Shown one piece after another: positions 8,163-19,505 of a stretch of DNA of 64,000 nucleotides; positions within the stretch are counted from its first letter, which is position 1; every line of letters begins with the position of its first letter. Source of the stretch: Bacillus pumilus (lineage in GTDB: Bacteria > Bacillota > Bacilli > Bacillales > Bacillaceae). Both the position numbers and the translations under genes were made by a program. The notes beneath the pieces were generated by a model that had not been told where the DNA came from, did not search any database, and was given only the letters and a program-made list of their open reading frames with translations. The stretch covers positions 1,550,001 through 1,614,000 of the forward strand of contig NZ_CP027116.1 of the NCBI RefSeq assembly GCF_003431975.1, written 5' to 3'.

Positions 8163-10567
8163 TTGCTGAAGTCATCGTAGATGTCACAACAAAAGCCATT
8201 GACCGGCCATTCGATTACCGTGTACCAGATCGCTTCAAAGATCTTGTCAAAGCGGGAATGAGGGTGGTCGTTCCCTTTGGACCGAGGAAGATTCAAGGAT
8301 TTGTGACAAAAGTCAAAGACGAAACAGACGTAAAGACAGGAAACATCAAGGACATTGTCGATTTATTTGATTTATCACCTGTTCTGACAGATGAGCTATT
8401 GGAGCTTTCCCACTGGCTGACGGAAAAAACATTGTCCTATCATATTACGGCCCTTCAATCGATGCTGCCTGCAGCCATGAAGGCAAAGTATGAAAAAGAA
8501 ATTCAGGTGCTGTCAGTTGAAGAACTTCCGCAGTCATTGAAAGAGCTTTTCGGTCAGCGAGATAGCATTCTTTACGCTGACATCCCAGCTGAATATTTAA
8601 AACAAATTCAAAAGCATGTCCAAAAAGGTCATCTAGAAGTAAGGTACCACGTCTCTCAAAAATCGGGGAAGAAAAAGGTGCGCACACTCCAAGTAGCTGC
8701 ATCGAAAGATATGCTTGAAGACAAACAGCAGCAGCTTAAGAAAAATGCAGTGAAACAAAAGGCGCTGCTCTCCTTTTTGCTCAAAGCGAGTGAGACGACC
8801 TTTTTAGCGAAAGATTTGCAGCAGCAAACAGGCGCGAGTTCTCAAACGCTTAAAAGCTTTATTCAGGAAGGGCTGCTTACAGAAAGCTATGAAGAAGTCT
8901 ACCGGGATCCTTATCGTGACCGGGCGTTTACGCCATCTGCTTCACTTGAACTCATGCCGGAACAAGCAGAAGCGGCAACACATATTCATCAAGCAGTCAG
9001 TGAGGACCGGCATGAAACCTTTCTGCTTCACGGTGTGACAGGGAGCGGCAAAACAGAGATTTACTTGCAAACGATTGATCATGTTCTTCAAAAAGGAAAA
9101 GAAGCGATCGTGCTCGTTCCTGAAATCTCGTTAACCCCTCAAATGGTTCAGCGGTTTAAAGAACGATTTGGCTCAAATGTGGCTGTGCTTCACAGCGGTT
9201 TATCGACAGGGGAAAAATATGATGAATGGCGAAAAATCCACCGTAAGGAAGTTAAGCTTGTCGTGGGGGCGAGATCTGCTGTTTTCGCCCCATTTGAAAA
9301 TCTAGGCATGGTTATCATAGATGAAGAGCATGAATCTTCTTATAAACAAGAAGAAATGCCTCGTTATCATGCCAAGGATGTCGCCATTGAACGCGCGAGA
9401 AGGCATCAATGCCCGGTCGTATTAGGCAGCGCAACGCCTTCGCTTGAAACCTATGCGCGTGCGAAAAAAGGTGTGTATACATTGCTCACGCTCAAGCACC
9501 GCGTCAACCAGCAGCAGCTGCCACACGTCTCGTTAATTGATATGAGAGAAGAATTGAGAAATGGCAATCGCTCCATGTTTTCAGAAGAATTAATGGGTCG
9601 ATTAAAGGAAGTGCTTGAAAGAAAAGAACAAGCCGTCTTATTTCTGAATAAAAGGGGCTATTCATCCTTTGTGATGTGCCGTGATTGCGGATATGTGGAG
9701 CAATGTCCTCATTGTGAAATTTCTCTCACCTATCACCGCTATCAAAAACGGCTGAAATGTCATTATTGTGGTCACGAAGCACCTGTACCGACAGAATGTC
9801 CAGAATGCCATAGTGAGCACATTCGCTATTTTGGTACTGGTACTCAGCGTGTAGAAGAAGAGCTTACAAAGGTTTTGCCAGAGGCAAGAGTGATCCGAAT
9901 GGATGTGGATACAACGTCTCGTAAAGGTGCTCACGAAAAGCTCCTCACGTCTTTTGGCAATAAAGAAGCAGACATTTTGCTCGGGACGCAGATGATAGCA
10001 AAAGGGCTGGATTTCCCAGATGTCACACTTGTTGGTGTACTTAGTGCGGATACATCCCTTCACATTCCTGATTTTCGTTCAAGTGAAAAAACATTTCAGC
10101 TTCTCACGCAGGTCAGCGGCAGGGCAGGGCGTCATGAAAAATCGGGCTCTGTCATCATTCAATCATATACGCCTTCTCACTATAGTATTGAATTAACAAA
10201 GCAGCATGACTACGAAGCCTTTTATGAACAGGAGATGCTGCATCGCCGTCACCAGTCCTATCCGCCGTATTACTTTTTGGCGATGGTGACAGTATCACAT
10301 GAGGAAGTGACGAAGGCGGCACATGTCACTGATCAAATTGTCCAGTTCCTAAAAATGAACTGTGCACCGAATACAAGAATTCTTGGTCCGGCTGCATCAC
10401 CAATCGCTAAGATCAAAGATAGATATCGCTATCAATGCGTGATAAAATACAAAAGGGAAAATGAACTGGCAAGTTTACTACGGAAAATACAAGATCATTA
10501 TCAAAAGGAAATGGAACAAAAACAATTGATGATTTCAATAGATATGAATCCATATATGATGATGTAA
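8159..10567 (+). CDS. priA: Primosomal replication restart helicase PriA
   Basis: PriA is a 3'-to-5' superfamily 2 helicase that recognises stalled forks and D-loops and loads the replication restart machinery. The 802-residue protein has an N-terminal fork-binding domain. The ATPase core has Walker A GVTGSGKT at 292-299 and the DEEH box at 388-391. The zinc-binding module has eight cysteines (507, 510, 516, 519, 534, 537, 547, 550), and helicase motifs V-VI (around GRAGRH) follow. The ATG overlaps the coaBC stop in an ATGA, so translation is coupled. Confidence 0.97.
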   Translation: MIAEVIVDVTTKAIDRPFDYRVPDRFKDLVKAGMRVVVPFGPRKIQGFVTKVKDETDVKTGNIKDIVDLFDLSPVLTDELLELSHWLTEKTLSYHITALQSMLPAAMKAKYEKEIQVLSVEELPQSLKELFGQRDSILYADIPAEYLKQIQKHVQKGHLEVRYHVSQKSGKKKVRTLQVAASKDMLEDKQQQLKKNAVKQKALLSFLLKASETTFLAKDLQQQTGASSQTLKSFIQEGLLTESYEEVYRDPYRDRAFTPSASLELMPEQAEAATHIHQAVSEDRHETFLLHGVTGSGKTEIYLQTIDHVLQKGKEAIVLVPEISLTPQMVQRFKERFGSNVAVLHSGLSTGEKYDEWRKIHRKEVKLVVGARSAVFAPFENLGMVIIDEEHESSYKQEEMPRYHAKDVAIERARRHQCPVVLGSATPSLETYARAKKGVYTLLTLKHRVNQQQLPHVSLIDMREELRNGNRSMFSEELMGRLKEVLERKEQAVLFLNKRGYSSFVMCRDCGYVEQCPHCEISLTYHRYQKRLKCHYCGHEAPVPTECPECHSEHIRYFGTGTQRVEEELTKVLPEARVIRMDVDTTSRKGAHEKLLTSFGNKEADILLGTQMIAKGLDFPDVTLVGVLSADTSLHIPDFRSSEKTFQLLTQVSGRAGRHEKSGSVIIQSYTPSHYSIELTKQHDYEAFYEQEMLHRRHQSYPPYYFLAMVTVSHEEVTKAAHVTDQIVQFLKMNCAPNTRILGPAASPIAKIKDRYRYQCVIKYKRENELASLLRKIQDHYQKEMEQKQLMISIDMNPYMMM

Positions 10568-10582
10568 AACGGAGGGCTTTAA

Positions 10583-11065
10583 GTGGCAGTAAAACCAATC
10601 GTCATACACCCAGCAGAAGTGCTTGAACAAAAGACAGAGCCTGTCGATACGTTCGATAAAAAGCTCAAAAAACTGCTTGATGATATGTATGATACAATGC
10701 TTGAGCTAGATGGGGTCGGACTGGCAGCACCGCAAATCGGCATTTCACAAAGAATTGCTGTTGTCGATATCGGCGAAGAATCTGGCAGAATTGATTTAGT
10801 GAATCCAGAGGTTCTTGAAGTAAACGGTAGTCAAACAGATATCGAAGGCTGCTTGAGCTTTCCATCTTTATACGGCACAGTAGAAAGACCGAGCTATGTG
10901 AAGGTAAAAGCCTTTGATAAGAAAGGCAAACCATTTACAATAGAAGCAGAAGGATTTTTAGCAAGAGCCTTATTGCACGAAATTGATCATTTAGATGGGA
11001 TATTATTCACGTCTAAAATCATTCAAACGTATACAGAAAAAGAACTTGCGGAAATGGAAGGGTGA
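10583..11065 (+). CDS. def: Peptide deformylase
   Basis: Removes the N-formyl group from new proteins using a metal centre. The 160-residue product carries the three family motifs: [10 protein letters not shown] (44-53), EGCLS (88-92, metal-ligand Cys90) and HEIDH (132-136, catalytic Glu133 and two metal-binding histidines). Translation begins at GTG preceded by CGGAGGGC. It is followed at once by fmt, the enzyme that adds the formyl group, a classic functional pair. Confidence 0.97.
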   Translation: MAVKPIVIHPAEVLEQKTEPVDTFDKKLKKLLDDMYDTMLELDGVGLAAPQIGISQRIAVVDIGEESGRIDLVNPEVLEVNGSQTDIEGCLSFPSLYGTVERPSYVKVKAFDKKGKPFTIEAEGFLARALLHEIDHLDGILFTSKIIQTYTEKELAEMEG

Positions 11066-11070
11066 AGAAA

Positions 11071-12024
11071 ATGGCACGTATTGTATTTATGGGAACCCCT
11101 GATTTCTCAGTACCTGTGCTGCAAACTCTCATAACAGAAGGATATGAAGTTGTCGGGGTTGTCACGCAGCCAGATCGCCCAAAAGGCAGAAAACGAGTAC
11201 TCACGCCGCCTCCTGTAAAAGTGGAAGCCTTAAAGCACGGCATTCCTGTGTTGCAGCCTGAAAAGGTGCGTCTTGATGAGGAAATTGATAAAGTGCTTGC
11301 ATTAAAACCTGATTTAATTGTCACGGCGGCATTTGGACAAATTTTGCCAAAACGATTACTTGATGAACCACAGTTTGGCTGTATCAACGTTCATGCCTCA
11401 CTGCTGCCAGAACTAAGAGGAGGCGCGCCAATCCATTATGCGATCCTTCAAGGCAAAGAGAAAACAGGCGTCACCATCATGTACATGGTGGAACGACTCG
11501 ATGCAGGTGACATGATTAGTAAAGTAGAAGTGGAAATTGATGAATTAGACAATGTCGGTACTTTGCATGACAAGTTAAGTGTAGCAGGAGCCGCATTATT
11601 GAAAGATACTGTGCCGAATGTGCTGAATGGATCTATTTCTCCGATTCCGCAAAACGAAGAAGCGGCCACGTACGCGCCCAATATAAAGCGAGAGCAGGAA
11701 AGATTAGACTGGACTAAGACCGGCGAAGAGCTTTACAACCAAGTTCGCGGCTTAAATCCATGGCCAGTTGCCTATACTGAATGGAACGGGGCTCATCTAA
11801 AAGTATGGGAAGCGAAAAAAGTTCCTCTTCAAACGCAAGAAGAACCTGGGAAAGTGATTGAGCTTCAAAAAGAAGGTCCCGTCATTGGGACTGGGAATAA
11901 GCAAGGCCTTTTATTAACAGGCGTACAGCCAGCTGGTAAGAAAAAAATGAGCGGCGAAGACTTCTTAAGAGGCGCAAATATCGAAATTGGACAGAAATTA
12001 GGGTTAATGAATGAAGAAAAGTAA
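11071..12024 (+). CDS. fmt: Methionyl-tRNA formyltransferase
   Basis: Transfers a formyl group from 10-formyl-THF to Met-tRNAfMet for initiation. The 317-residue protein has the Rossmann-type N-terminal catalytic domain with [12 protein letters not shown], the formyl-binding [15 protein letters not shown] (Asn107, His109) and LDAGDM (143-148), then a C-terminal tRNA-binding OB domain. The ATG at 11071 follows GAAGGGTGA with good spacing. A GTG at 11062 in the same frame overlaps the def stop and would add three residues. It overlaps rsmB by 14 bases. Confidence 0.97.
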   Translation: MARIVFMGTPDFSVPVLQTLITEGYEVVGVVTQPDRPKGRKRVLTPPPVKVEALKHGIPVLQPEKVRLDEEIDKVLALKPDLIVTAAFGQILPKRLLDEPQFGCINVHASLLPELRGGAPIHYAILQGKEKTGVTIMYMVERLDAGDMISKVEVEIDELDNVGTLHDKLSVAGAALLKDTVPNVLNGSISPIPQNEEAATYAPNIKREQERLDWTKTGEELYNQVRGLNPWPVAYTEWNGAHLKVWEAKKVPLQTQEEPGKVIELQKEGPVIGTGNKQGLLLTGVQPAGKKKMSGEDFLRGANIEIGQKLGLMNEEK

Positions 12025-13354
12025 TGTGAGAGAAGTAGCGCTAGACGCTTTAATCAAACTCGAACAAAACCAAGCTTACAGTAATTTGCTTTTGCAGTCA
12101 GTCATGAAAGACAAAGACTTGGCAGATCAGGACAAACCGCTCTTAACAGAGCTTGTGTACGGTACAGTGCAAAATAAGCTTGCATTAGATTATATGCTGG
12201 CGCCATTTGTGAAAAAGCCGCAAAAGGTGGCTCCGTGGGTCATGCAGCTTTTGCGGATGTCTCTTTATCAAATGGTCTACCTTGAAAAGATTCCAGATCG
12301 TGCAGCCATCCATGAAGCAGTTGAGCTAACGAAAAAACGCGGGCACAAGGGCATTTCCTCACTTGTTAACGGTGTTCTTCGCTCCGTGCAAAGAGAAGGG
12401 GTTCCGGCTTTTGATGCCATCAAAGATCCGGTCAAACGGCTTTCAATCGAGACAAGCCATCCATTATGGCTCGTGCAGGAATGGGTTCAGGCGTACGGAT
12501 TTGAAGCGGCAGAAAGCATGTGCCGCATTCATTTAGTTCCGCCAAAGCAAACCCTTCGTGTCAATCGAATGAAAACTGACCGCACGGCACTGCAGCAGGA
12601 ACTGATGGATGCAGGAATTGAAACGGAGCTCGGCGATTTATCTGAAGATGCACTTAAATTGATGAAAGGGTCCATCGTTTCAACTCCTTCTTTTCAAGAA
12701 GGTTATGTGACCATTCAAGATGAGAGCTCAATGCTTGTCGCAAGAGCGCTCGACCCTCAGCCGGGAGAAACAGTGCTTGACGCCTGTGCGGCTCCAGGCG
12801 GAAAATCAACACATATCGCAGAGCGTATGAACGACGAAGGACAAATTGTTTCACTAGATTTACATGAACATAAAGTGAAACTAATCAAACAAGCAGCAAA
12901 ACGTCTGAACCTTACTCAGATCGAGGCAAAAGCGCTTGATGCGAGGAAAGCAAAAGACGATTATAATGAAGCTTCATTTGACCGTATTCTCATTGATGCG
13001 CCGTGTTCTGGTTTTGGCGTCATTAGACGAAAACCAGATATGAAATATACGAAGTCTCCAGAAGACTCAGCTAGGCTTGCGGCTATTCAGCAGGCAATCT
13101 TAAAAGAAACAGCTCCGCTTTTAAAGCCGGGCGGAACCCTTGTATACAGTACATGTACAATGGATCCAACAGAAAATCAACAAGTGATTCATGCGTTTTT
13201 ACAAGAACACCAAGACTTCGAACCCGATCTATCTCTTAATGAACGGCTGCCTGAGCAGGTTGCTCCGTTTGTTCAAAACGGAAGTGTACAAATTCTTCCG
13301 CATTATTTCGGAACAGATGGTTTCTTTATTTGCAGCATGAGAAAGAAGGGATAA
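12011..13354 (+). CDS. rsmB: 16S rRNA (cytosine-967-C5) methyltransferase RsmB
   Basis: RsmB (Sun/YloM) methylates C967 of 16S rRNA. The 447-residue protein combines an N-terminal NusB-like RNA-binding domain (about 1-135) with a C-terminal SAM-dependent methyltransferase of the NOL1/NOP2/Sun family. The SAM-binding motif is [15 protein letters not shown]. Both cysteines of the family mechanism are present: Cys332 in DAPCSGFG and Cys382 in YSTCTM. The start lies inside the end of fmt, and rlmN begins 3 bases after the stop. Confidence 0.95.
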   Translation: MKKSNVREVALDALIKLEQNQAYSNLLLQSVMKDKDLADQDKPLLTELVYGTVQNKLALDYMLAPFVKKPQKVAPWVMQLLRMSLYQMVYLEKIPDRAAIHEAVELTKKRGHKGISSLVNGVLRSVQREGVPAFDAIKDPVKRLSIETSHPLWLVQEWVQAYGFEAAESMCRIHLVPPKQTLRVNRMKTDRTALQQELMDAGIETELGDLSEDALKLMKGSIVSTPSFQEGYVTIQDESSMLVARALDPQPGETVLDACAAPGGKSTHIAERMNDEGQIVSLDLHEHKVKLIKQAAKRLNLTQIEAKALDARKAKDDYNEASFDRILIDAPCSGFGVIRRKPDMKYTKSPEDSARLAAIQQAILKETAPLLKPGGTLVYSTCTMDPTENQQVIHAFLQEHQDFEPDLSLNERLPEQVAPFVQNGSVQILPHYFGTDGFFICSMRKKG

Positions 13355-13357
13355 AAA

Positions 13358-14440
13358 ATGACAGAACAAAAAGTAAGAAAAGAACTAAAAACAGATATGC
13401 CGTCGATTTATTCATTTGAGCTTCACGAAATGAAAGAATGGTTAAAAGAACAAGGCGAAAAGCCTTTTCGCGCAGCTCAAATTTTTGAGTGGCTTTATGA
13501 GAAACGTGTGACATCCTTTGATGAAATGTCTAACCTTTCTAAGGATTTAAGAGACAAACTAAAAGATCAATTTGCAATCACGACATTAAAAACGGTCATC
13601 AAACAAACGTCTCAGGACGGGACGATCAAATTTTTATTTGAATTACATGATGGCTATACAATTGAAACAGTGCTCATGCGTCACGAATACGGCAACTCTG
13701 TCTGTGTGACAACACAGGTTGGCTGTAGAATTGGTTGTACATTCTGTGCATCCACACTTGGCGGTTTAAAACGAAACCTTGAAGCGGGAGAAATTGTTGC
13801 CCAAGTATTGAAAGTACAGCAGGCGCTTGATGAAACGGACGAGAGAGTCAGCTCTGTTGTCATCATGGGAATTGGCGAACCATTTGATAACTTTGAAGAA
13901 ATGCTTGCCTTCCTAAAAATCATCAACCATGACAATGGCTTAAATATTGGTGCACGTCATATTACAGTTTCAACAAGCGGAATCATTCCAAAGATCTATC
14001 AATTCGCTGATGAGCAAATGCAAATCAATTTTGCTGTATCCTTGCACGCACCGAACACAGAGATCAGAAGCCGCCTCATGCCGATCAATAAGGCATATAA
14101 ACTGCCAAAATTAATGGAAGCCATTGAATATTACATTCAAAAGACGGGTAGACGTGTCAGCTTTGAATACGGCCTGTTTGGCGGAGTAAATGATCAAGTT
14201 CATCATGCGGAAGAACTTGCAGACTTATTAAAAGGCATCAAGTGTCACGTAAACCTCATTCCGGTCAACTATGTACCAGAGAGAGATTATGTAAGAACAC
14301 CTAGAGAACAAATCTTCCTATTTGAAAAAACGCTGAAAGAACGCGGCGTAAACGTAACGATTAGACGAGAGCAAGGCCATGACATTGATGCTGCTTGCGG
14401 TCAGCTAAGAGCGAAGGAGCGTCAGGAAGAGACGAGGTGA
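13358..14440 (+). CDS. rlmN: 23S rRNA/tRNA adenine-C2 methyltransferase RlmN (radical SAM)
   Basis: Methylates A2503 of 23S rRNA, and in some bacteria A37 of tRNAs, by a radical SAM mechanism. The 360-residue product has the cluster motif CxxxCxxC at Cys123, Cys127 and Cys130. It also has the two cysteines used for methyl transfer, Cys116 in [10 protein letters not shown] and Cys347 in AACGQL. The glycine-rich GIGEPFDN segment is present. It belongs to the rlmN branch rather than Cfr by context and length. The ribosome site AGAAAGAAGGG precedes it. Confidence 0.95.
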   Translation: MTEQKVRKELKTDMPSIYSFELHEMKEWLKEQGEKPFRAAQIFEWLYEKRVTSFDEMSNLSKDLRDKLKDQFAITTLKTVIKQTSQDGTIKFLFELHDGYTIETVLMRHEYGNSVCVTTQVGCRIGCTFCASTLGGLKRNLEAGEIVAQVLKVQQALDETDERVSSVVIMGIGEPFDNFEEMLAFLKIINHDNGLNIGARHITVSTSGIIPKIYQFADEQMQINFAVSLHAPNTEIRSRLMPINKAYKLPKLMEAIEYYIQKTGRRVSFEYGLFGGVNDQVHHAEELADLLKGIKCHVNLIPVNYVPERDYVRTPREQIFLFEKTLKERGVNVTIRREQGHDIDAACGQLRAKERQEETR

Positions 14441-14443
14441 CGA

Positions 14444-15214
14444 ATGTTGATAAGGGCAGCCTTTCAAACCGATACAGGAAAAGTCCGTCAGCATAATGAA
14501 GATGATGCAGGTATTTTTGAAGTAAAAGAAGATACACTTCTCGCTGTTGTAGCAGACGGCATGGGAGGTCATCTTGCTGGTGATGTCGCCAGCAGGATGG
14601 CAGTCTCTTCTTTAAAAGAATACTGGGAAGAAACATCTTCAATTCCAGAAAAGCCAGCCGATCAAGAAAGCTGGTTAATCTCAAAAATTAGTGACATTAA
14701 TGATCAAGTATATGAACATGCGAAAAACAATGAGGAGTGCCAAGGAATGGGGACGACCATTGTTTGTGCACTCGTTCATTTGCAAACGGTCACAATTGCC
14801 CACATTGGAGACAGCCGCTGCTACCTGCTAAGAGAAGGCACGTTGACTCAATTAACAGATGATCATTCACTTGTCAATGAACTGGTGAAAACAGGTGAAA
14901 TTTCAAAAGCAGATGCAGAATATCACCCAAGGAAAAATGTGCTCACGAAAGCATTAGGAACAGATAAACATGTTCAAATTGATGCCCGCACCTTTGAAGT
15001 GGACCCAGGAGATCAAATCTTGCTTTGCTCAGATGGTCTATCGAATAAAGTAGAAGAAGAGAATTTGATTCATATTTTAACGCAAACGACCACACCAGAT
15101 GAAAAAGTTACAGAGTTAATTCAAACAGCGAATGACAACGGCGGTGAAGATAACATTACAGCAGTATTGTTAGAAATCTCCTCGCAGCCAGAGGAGGGTG
15201 ACAGCAAGTGTTGA
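14444..15214 (+). CDS. prpC: PP2C-type Ser/Thr protein phosphatase PrpC
   Basis: Mn2+-dependent PPM phosphatase that reverses phosphorylation by PrkC (targets include EF-G, EF-Tu and CpgA in B. subtilis). The 256-residue protein has metal-binding motifs typical of the family: RQHNEDD (Glu19, Asp20), ADGMGGH (Asp38), the HIGDSRCYL strand, LCSDGL and [11 protein letters not shown] near the C-terminus. Its stop lies 4 bases after rlmN's partner region begins, and it overlaps the prkC start by 7 bases, so the antagonistic pair is translated together. Confidence 0.96.
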   Translation: MLIRAAFQTDTGKVRQHNEDDAGIFEVKEDTLLAVVADGMGGHLAGDVASRMAVSSLKEYWEETSSIPEKPADQESWLISKISDINDQVYEHAKNNEECQGMGTTIVCALVHLQTVTIAHIGDSRCYLLREGTLTQLTDDHSLVNELVKTGEISKADAEYHPRKNVLTKALGTDKHVQIDARTFEVDPGDQILLCSDGLSNKVEEENLIHILTQTTTPDEKVTELIQTANDNGGEDNITAVLLEISSQPEEGDSKC

Positions 15215-17163
15215 TCGGAAAAAGGATCAGCGGCCGTTATCAGATTCTTCGCGTCATAGGCGGAGGCGGAATGGCAAACGTCTATTTGGCGGAGGATATG
15301 ATTTTAGATCGCGAAGTCGCGATTAAAATTTTGCGGTTTGACTTTGCAAGCGATGATGATTTTATTAGACGTTTCCGAAGGGAAGCGCAATCAGCTGCAA
15401 GTTTAGATCACTCAAATATTGTCAGCATCTACGATGTAGGAGAAGAAGATGACATCTATTATATTGTCATGGAATATGTCGAGGGGATGACGCTGAAAGA
15501 ATACATACACGCAAACGGTCCGCTTCATCCGAAAGAAGCCGTACGCATCATGGAACAAGTCGTCGCGGCAATGGAAGAAGCCCATGCGAAACAGCTCGTC
15601 CACAGAGACATTAAGCCTCACAATATATTAATAGACAACATGGGGAACATCAAAGTCACTGATTTTGGGATTGCCATGGCACTCAGCTCCGCGACCATCA
15701 CTCATACTAATTCTGTCCTAGGTTCTGTGCACTATTTGTCACCAGAACAAGCGCGCGGAGGTCTTGTGACAAAAAAGTCAGACATCTATTCGCTTGGGAT
15801 TGTACTATATGAGCTCATCTCAGGGCGCATGCCATTTGAAGGGGAATCGGCTGTCAGTGTTGCACTGAAGCATTTGCAATCAGAGCCGCCGTCCGTGAGA
15901 AGGTGGAATCCTTCTGTTCCACAAAGTGTGGAAAACATCATTTTAAAGGCGATGGCCAAAGATCCATTTTATCGATATGAAGATGCGTCTGAAATGCAAA
16001 AAGACTTAAAAACCGCTTTTGACCCTGCAAGGCTAAAAGAAAAACGCTTCGTCATTGAAGAAGATCATGAAGCAACGAAAGCAATCCCCATCATTCAAGA
16101 TCATCAAGTCGATCAAGACAATGAAAAAACTGCTGTCCATCCGGTTCAAAAACCGAAGAAAAAAGAGAAACAAAAGCCAAAGAAGAAACGAAAAAAATGG
16201 CCATGGATTGTGGCATCCATTTTATTTATTTTGACCGCTGCAACGATTCTAGCCATCACTGTGTTTCCAGGGCTCCTTTTTCCAAAGGATGTTGAGGTGA
16301 CGGATGTATCTGGCATGACGATTGAAAAAGCAGAAGACACCTTGAAAAAAGCTGGGTTCACCGTCAGTTCGGAACCAATTGAGATCGCTGATGAGAAAAT
16401 TGAAAAAGGGCTTGTCGTCAAAACAGACCCTAAAATCGGCACAAAGGTAAAAGAAGGAACAGAGATTCAGCTTTACGAAAGTACAGGCAAGGAAAAGACC
16501 GAATTACCTGATGTAACAGGCGAAAAAGTCGATCAAGCAAAAGAAATATTAGAGAAGAAAGGGTTTAAACAGGTCGTCGTGGAGGAAGTGAATGATAATG
16601 ACACCGAATCTGGGATTGTCATGGAACAAAATCCTTCGGCGAATACAGAGCTCGTGGCAGCAGATGAAGAAGTCACGTTGACTGTCAGTATAGGTCCTGC
16701 CGATATTACATTACGCGATTTAACGACGTATAGTAAGCAGGCGGCATCGAATTATTTAGAGGATAATGGATTAAAGCTTGATGAAAAAGAAGCGCATTCT
16801 GACGATGTACCAAAAGGCGAAGTGATGAAGCAGGAGCCGGGAGCAGGGACTGCTGTTAAACCAGGTGATACGGTCAAGATCACATTCTCTCTTGGACCGA
16901 AGGAAAAACCGGCCAAAACGGTGACTGAAAAGATTGCCATCCCATACGAACCAGAAACGGAAGGGCAAGAGATGAATGTCCAAATTTCGATTGATGATGC
17001 GGAGCATAGCATTTCTGATTCATACGAAAGCTTTAAAATCACTGCGCCGACAGAACGGACCATTAAATTTAAGATTGAACCAGGTCAAAAAGGATATTAT
17101 CAAGTGACGGTTGATGATAAAGTCGTCAGCTCGAAAACGATCGAATACCCTGATGATGAATAA
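15208..17163 (+). CDS. prkC: PASTA-domain membrane Ser/Thr kinase PrkC
   Basis: Receptor kinase that senses muropeptides and controls germination, biofilm and stationary-phase physiology. The 651-residue layout is: a Hanks-type kinase domain (about 11-270) with a glycine loop at 18-22, Lys40, HRD at 132-134 and DFG at 152-154; a basic juxtamembrane stretch ([14 protein letters not shown]); one transmembrane helix (about 332-352); then three extracellular PASTA repeats (roughly 361-431, 432-497, 498-565) and a C-terminal domain of about 85 residues. Translation starts at GTG after GAGGAGGGTGAC, inside the prpC end. Confidence 0.97.
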   Translation: MLIGKRISGRYQILRVIGGGGMANVYLAEDMILDREVAIKILRFDFASDDDFIRRFRREAQSAASLDHSNIVSIYDVGEEDDIYYIVMEYVEGMTLKEYIHANGPLHPKEAVRIMEQVVAAMEEAHAKQLVHRDIKPHNILIDNMGNIKVTDFGIAMALSSATITHTNSVLGSVHYLSPEQARGGLVTKKSDIYSLGIVLYELISGRMPFEGESAVSVALKHLQSEPPSVRRWNPSVPQSVENIILKAMAKDPFYRYEDASEMQKDLKTAFDPARLKEKRFVIEEDHEATKAIPIIQDHQVDQDNEKTAVHPVQKPKKKEKQKPKKKRKKWPWIVASILFILTAATILAITVFPGLLFPKDVEVTDVSGMTIEKAEDTLKKAGFTVSSEPIEIADEKIEKGLVVKTDPKIGTKVKEGTEIQLYESTGKEKTELPDVTGEKVDQAKEILEKKGFKQVVVEEVNDNDTESGIVMEQNPSANTELVAADEEVTLTVSIGPADITLRDLTTYSKQAASNYLEDNGLKLDEKEAHSDDVPKGEVMKQEPGAGTAVKPGDTVKITFSLGPKEKPAKTVTEKIAIPYEPETEGQEMNVQISIDDAEHSISDSYESFKITAPTERTIKFKIEPGQKGYYQVTVDDKVVSSKTIEYPDDE

Positions 17164-17175
17164 AGGAGGGACTTT

Positions 17176-18072
17176 ATGCCTGAGGGCAAAATTATTAAAG
17201 CATTAAGCGGGTTCTACTATGTGCTGGATGAGTCACAAGAAAGTGAAAAAGTGGTTCAATGCAGAGCGAGAGGGATCTTTCGAAAAAACAAAATTACACC
17301 TCTTGTTGGAGATTATGTTGTGTATCAAGCAGACAACGATAAAGAAGGCTATTTATTAGAAGTAAAAGAACGGACAAACGAGCTTGTTCGTCCGCCTATT
17401 AGTAACGTCGATCAAGCGGTGCTTGTTTTCTCAGCAACAGAACCAACCTTTAGCACATCACTTTTAGACAGATTTCTAGTGCTCGTTGAAGCCAATCAAA
17501 TTGAGCCGATTATCTGCATCACGAAAATGGACTTATTGAAAACAGACCAAGAGCGTGAAAGCATCGAGGCATATGCAGACGACTATCGTCAAATTGGTTA
17601 TGATGTTCATTTAACGTCTACGATTGAGGGAGACGGGATAGAAAAGCTGACCCCGCATTTTCACAATAAAATCACGGTATTTGCCGGTCAGTCTGGTGTA
17701 GGCAAATCCTCTCTTTTAAATGCGATGAGTCCGGAATTGGCACTGAAAACAAATGATATCTCCTCCCATCTCGGACGAGGAAAGCATACGACAAGGCATG
17801 TTGAGCTCATTCGCACAGCAGATGGACTAATTGCAGATACTCCAGGCTTTAGCTCGCTCGAATTTACTGGGATTGAAGCAGAGGATCTCGGTCTATACTT
17901 TTTAGACATTAGAGAGCGGAGTGCTGATTGTAAGTTTAGAGGCTGCCTGCACGTGAAAGAACCTGGCTGTGCGGTAAAAGATGCGGTCGAACATGATGAA
18001 ATCAGAGAGTACCGCTATCAGCATTATTTAGAATTTTTAACTGAAATCAAAGACAGAAAGCCGAGGTACTAA
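17176..18072 (+). CDS. rsgA: Ribosome small-subunit GTPase RsgA (CpgA/YloQ)
   Basis: Circularly permuted GTPase that checks late 30S assembly; in B. subtilis it is phosphorylated by PrkC and also affects wall synthesis. The 298-residue protein has an N-terminal OB-fold. The G motifs appear in permuted order: TKMD at 116-119 (G4), then P-loop GQSGVGKSS at 171-179 (G1), then DTPG at 221-224 (G3). A C-terminal zinc module has Cys252, Cys257, His259 and Cys265. The ribosome site AAAGGAGGGAC is strong, 12 bases downstream of prkC. Confidence 0.96.
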   Translation: MPEGKIIKALSGFYYVLDESQESEKVVQCRARGIFRKNKITPLVGDYVVYQADNDKEGYLLEVKERTNELVRPPISNVDQAVLVFSATEPTFSTSLLDRFLVLVEANQIEPIICITKMDLLKTDQERESIEAYADDYRQIGYDVHLTSTIEGDGIEKLTPHFHNKITVFAGQSGVGKSSLLNAMSPELALKTNDISSHLGRGKHTTRHVELIRTADGLIADTPGFSSLEFTGIEAEDLGLYFLDIRERSADCKFRGCLHVKEPGCAVKDAVEHDEIREYRYQHYLEFLTEIKDRKPRY

Positions 18073-18075
18073 ATC

Positions 18076-18726
18076 ATGGTTTATATTGCCCCTTCCATTT
18101 TATCAGCAGATTTTGCCAATTTGGAGAAGGATATACGTGATGTGGAGCAAGGCGGAGCCGATTACATTCATATCGATGTTATGGACGGTCATTTTGTGCC
18201 GAATATCACATTTGGGCCGAATGTCGTTGAAGCAATTAGGCCGCATACGCGTCTTCCGCTTGATGTTCACTTAATGATTGAGCAGCCAGACCGGTATATT
18301 CCTGCATTCGCAAAAGCAGGTGCTGACATTATTTCTGTCCATGTGGAGGCATGCCCTCACTTGCATCGAACAATACAGCACATCAAAGAACAAGGTGTAA
18401 AAGCAGGTATCGTCTTGAACCCGCACACACCCGTTTCCCACATTGAGCACGTATTAGAGGATGTGGACCTTGTGTTATTCATGACGGTGAATCCTGGTTT
18501 TGGCGGACAGGCATTTATTCCATCTGTCCTTACGAAGGTAAGAGAAGTGAAAACACTCAGTGAACAAAAGGGATTAACTGATTTACTGATAGAAATAGAC
18601 GGCGGTGTCAATGAAGAGACTGCAAGAAGCTGTAAAGAGGCAGGCGCTAATTTACTTGTAGCGGGCTCAGCGGTATACGGTAAAGACAACCGTGCAGCAG
18701 CCATTCAGGCCATTCGAGAAGCGTAA
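18076..18726 (+). CDS. rpe: Ribulose-phosphate 3-epimerase
   Basis: Interconverts ribulose-5-phosphate and xylulose-5-phosphate in the pentose phosphate pathway. The 216-residue TIM barrel has the family motifs APSILSADF, HIDVMDGHFVPNITFG (metal-binding His and Asp), LDVHLMI, MTVNPGFGGQ and EIDGGVN. It starts 3 bases after rsgA, so the two are co-translated, and it ends the prpC-prkC-rsgA-rpe run at a good terminator. Confidence 0.96.
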   Translation: MVYIAPSILSADFANLEKDIRDVEQGGADYIHIDVMDGHFVPNITFGPNVVEAIRPHTRLPLDVHLMIEQPDRYIPAFAKAGADIISVHVEACPHLHRTIQHIKEQGVKAGIVLNPHTPVSHIEHVLEDVDLVLFMTVNPGFGGQAFIPSVLTKVREVKTLSEQKGLTDLLIEIDGGVNEETARSCKEAGANLLVAGSAVYGKDNRAAAIQAIREA

Positions 18727-18733
18727 GGAAAGG

Positions 18734-18768
18734 AAGAACCAAAGTCATTGTGATCTTTGGTTCTTTTT
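18734..18768 (+). terminator. Terminator after rpe
   Basis: An 11-bp stem (18734-18744 AAGAACCAAAG with 18755-18765) encloses a 10-nt loop and is followed by TTT. It ends the long def-to-rpe transcription unit. Confidence 0.8.
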
Positions 18769-18789
18769 ACATGGAGAGGAGCGTAAATC

Positions 18790-19434
18790 ATGCACATACA
18801 TATTGTAGCCGGCGGTCCTTTTGAATACATCCCGCCCCTTGGACATGAAGCGTCACAGGAAGATATTCTCTGGATCGGTGTAGACCGTGGAACCCTCTTC
18901 CTGCTAGAGCATGGCATTATCCCCGCCAAGGCCTTTGGTGATTTTGACAGTGTGACAGAAGAAGAGCTTCGTGAGCTAAAAGAGAAATTGCCTGCTTTAA
19001 ATGTATTTCAGGCTGAAAAGGATGAAACCGATTTAGAGCTTGCGCTGAATTGGGCTTTAAGCCAGCATCCAGCGCATATTCACATCTATGGTATTACAGG
19101 AGGAAGGGCTGATCATTTTCTAGGAAATATCCATCTTCTTTACAAGGGTATTCAGCACAAGCAGGCCATTACACTTGTAGATAAACAAAATATCATACAA
19201 ATGTTTGAACCTGGTACATACAAAATCAAAGAAGATCAGGATAAGAAATATGTGTCGTTTCTACCCTTTGGAACACCGGTTGAAAAGCTGACACTAAAAG
19301 GTTTCAAATATCCTCTGAAAAATTGTCATATTGAGCCTGGTTCCACACTATGTATTAGTAACGAACTCATCCACTCAAATGGTACTTTTTCTTTTCATGA
19401 AGGCATATTAATAATGGTAAGAAGCAAAGATTGA
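18790..19434 (+). CDS. thiN: Thiamine pyrophosphokinase
   Basis: Converts thiamine directly to thiamine pyrophosphate with ATP. The 214-residue protein (YloS) shows the family motifs GVDRG, GDFDSV (50-55, acidic metal-binding residues) and KDETDLELA, then YGITGGRADHFLGN and a C-terminal beta-sandwich domain. The ribosome site GGAGAGGAG is present. No TPP riboswitch is visible in the short upstream gap. Confidence 0.95.
   Translation: MHIHIVAGGPFEYIPPLGHEASQEDILWIGVDRGTLFLLEHGIIPAKAFGDFDSVTEEELRELKEKLPALNVFQAEKDETDLELALNWALSQHPAHIHIYGITGGRADHFLGNIHLLYKGIQHKQAITLVDKQNIIQMFEPGTYKIKEDQDKKYVSFLPFGTPVEKLTLKGFKYPLKNCHIEPGSTLCISNELIHSNGTFSFHEGILIMVRSKD
19402..19432 (+). promoter_or_regulatory. Candidate sigma-E promoter for spoVM
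   Basis: Inside the end of thiN, GGCATATT (19402-19409) resembles the sigma-E -35 (KCATATT). CAAAGATT (19425-19432), 15 bp later, partly matches the -10 CATACAAT. spoVM is mother-cell sigma-E controlled in B. subtilis, which motivates the call. The -10 match is only 5 of 8, so this is tentative. Confidence 0.3.
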
Positions 19435-19505
19435 CCAACCTATCAATGTGGATGGCTGATTAAGCTCAATTGTGCTGCAAGCGGTACTTTTAGGAGGGGG
19501 ACAAA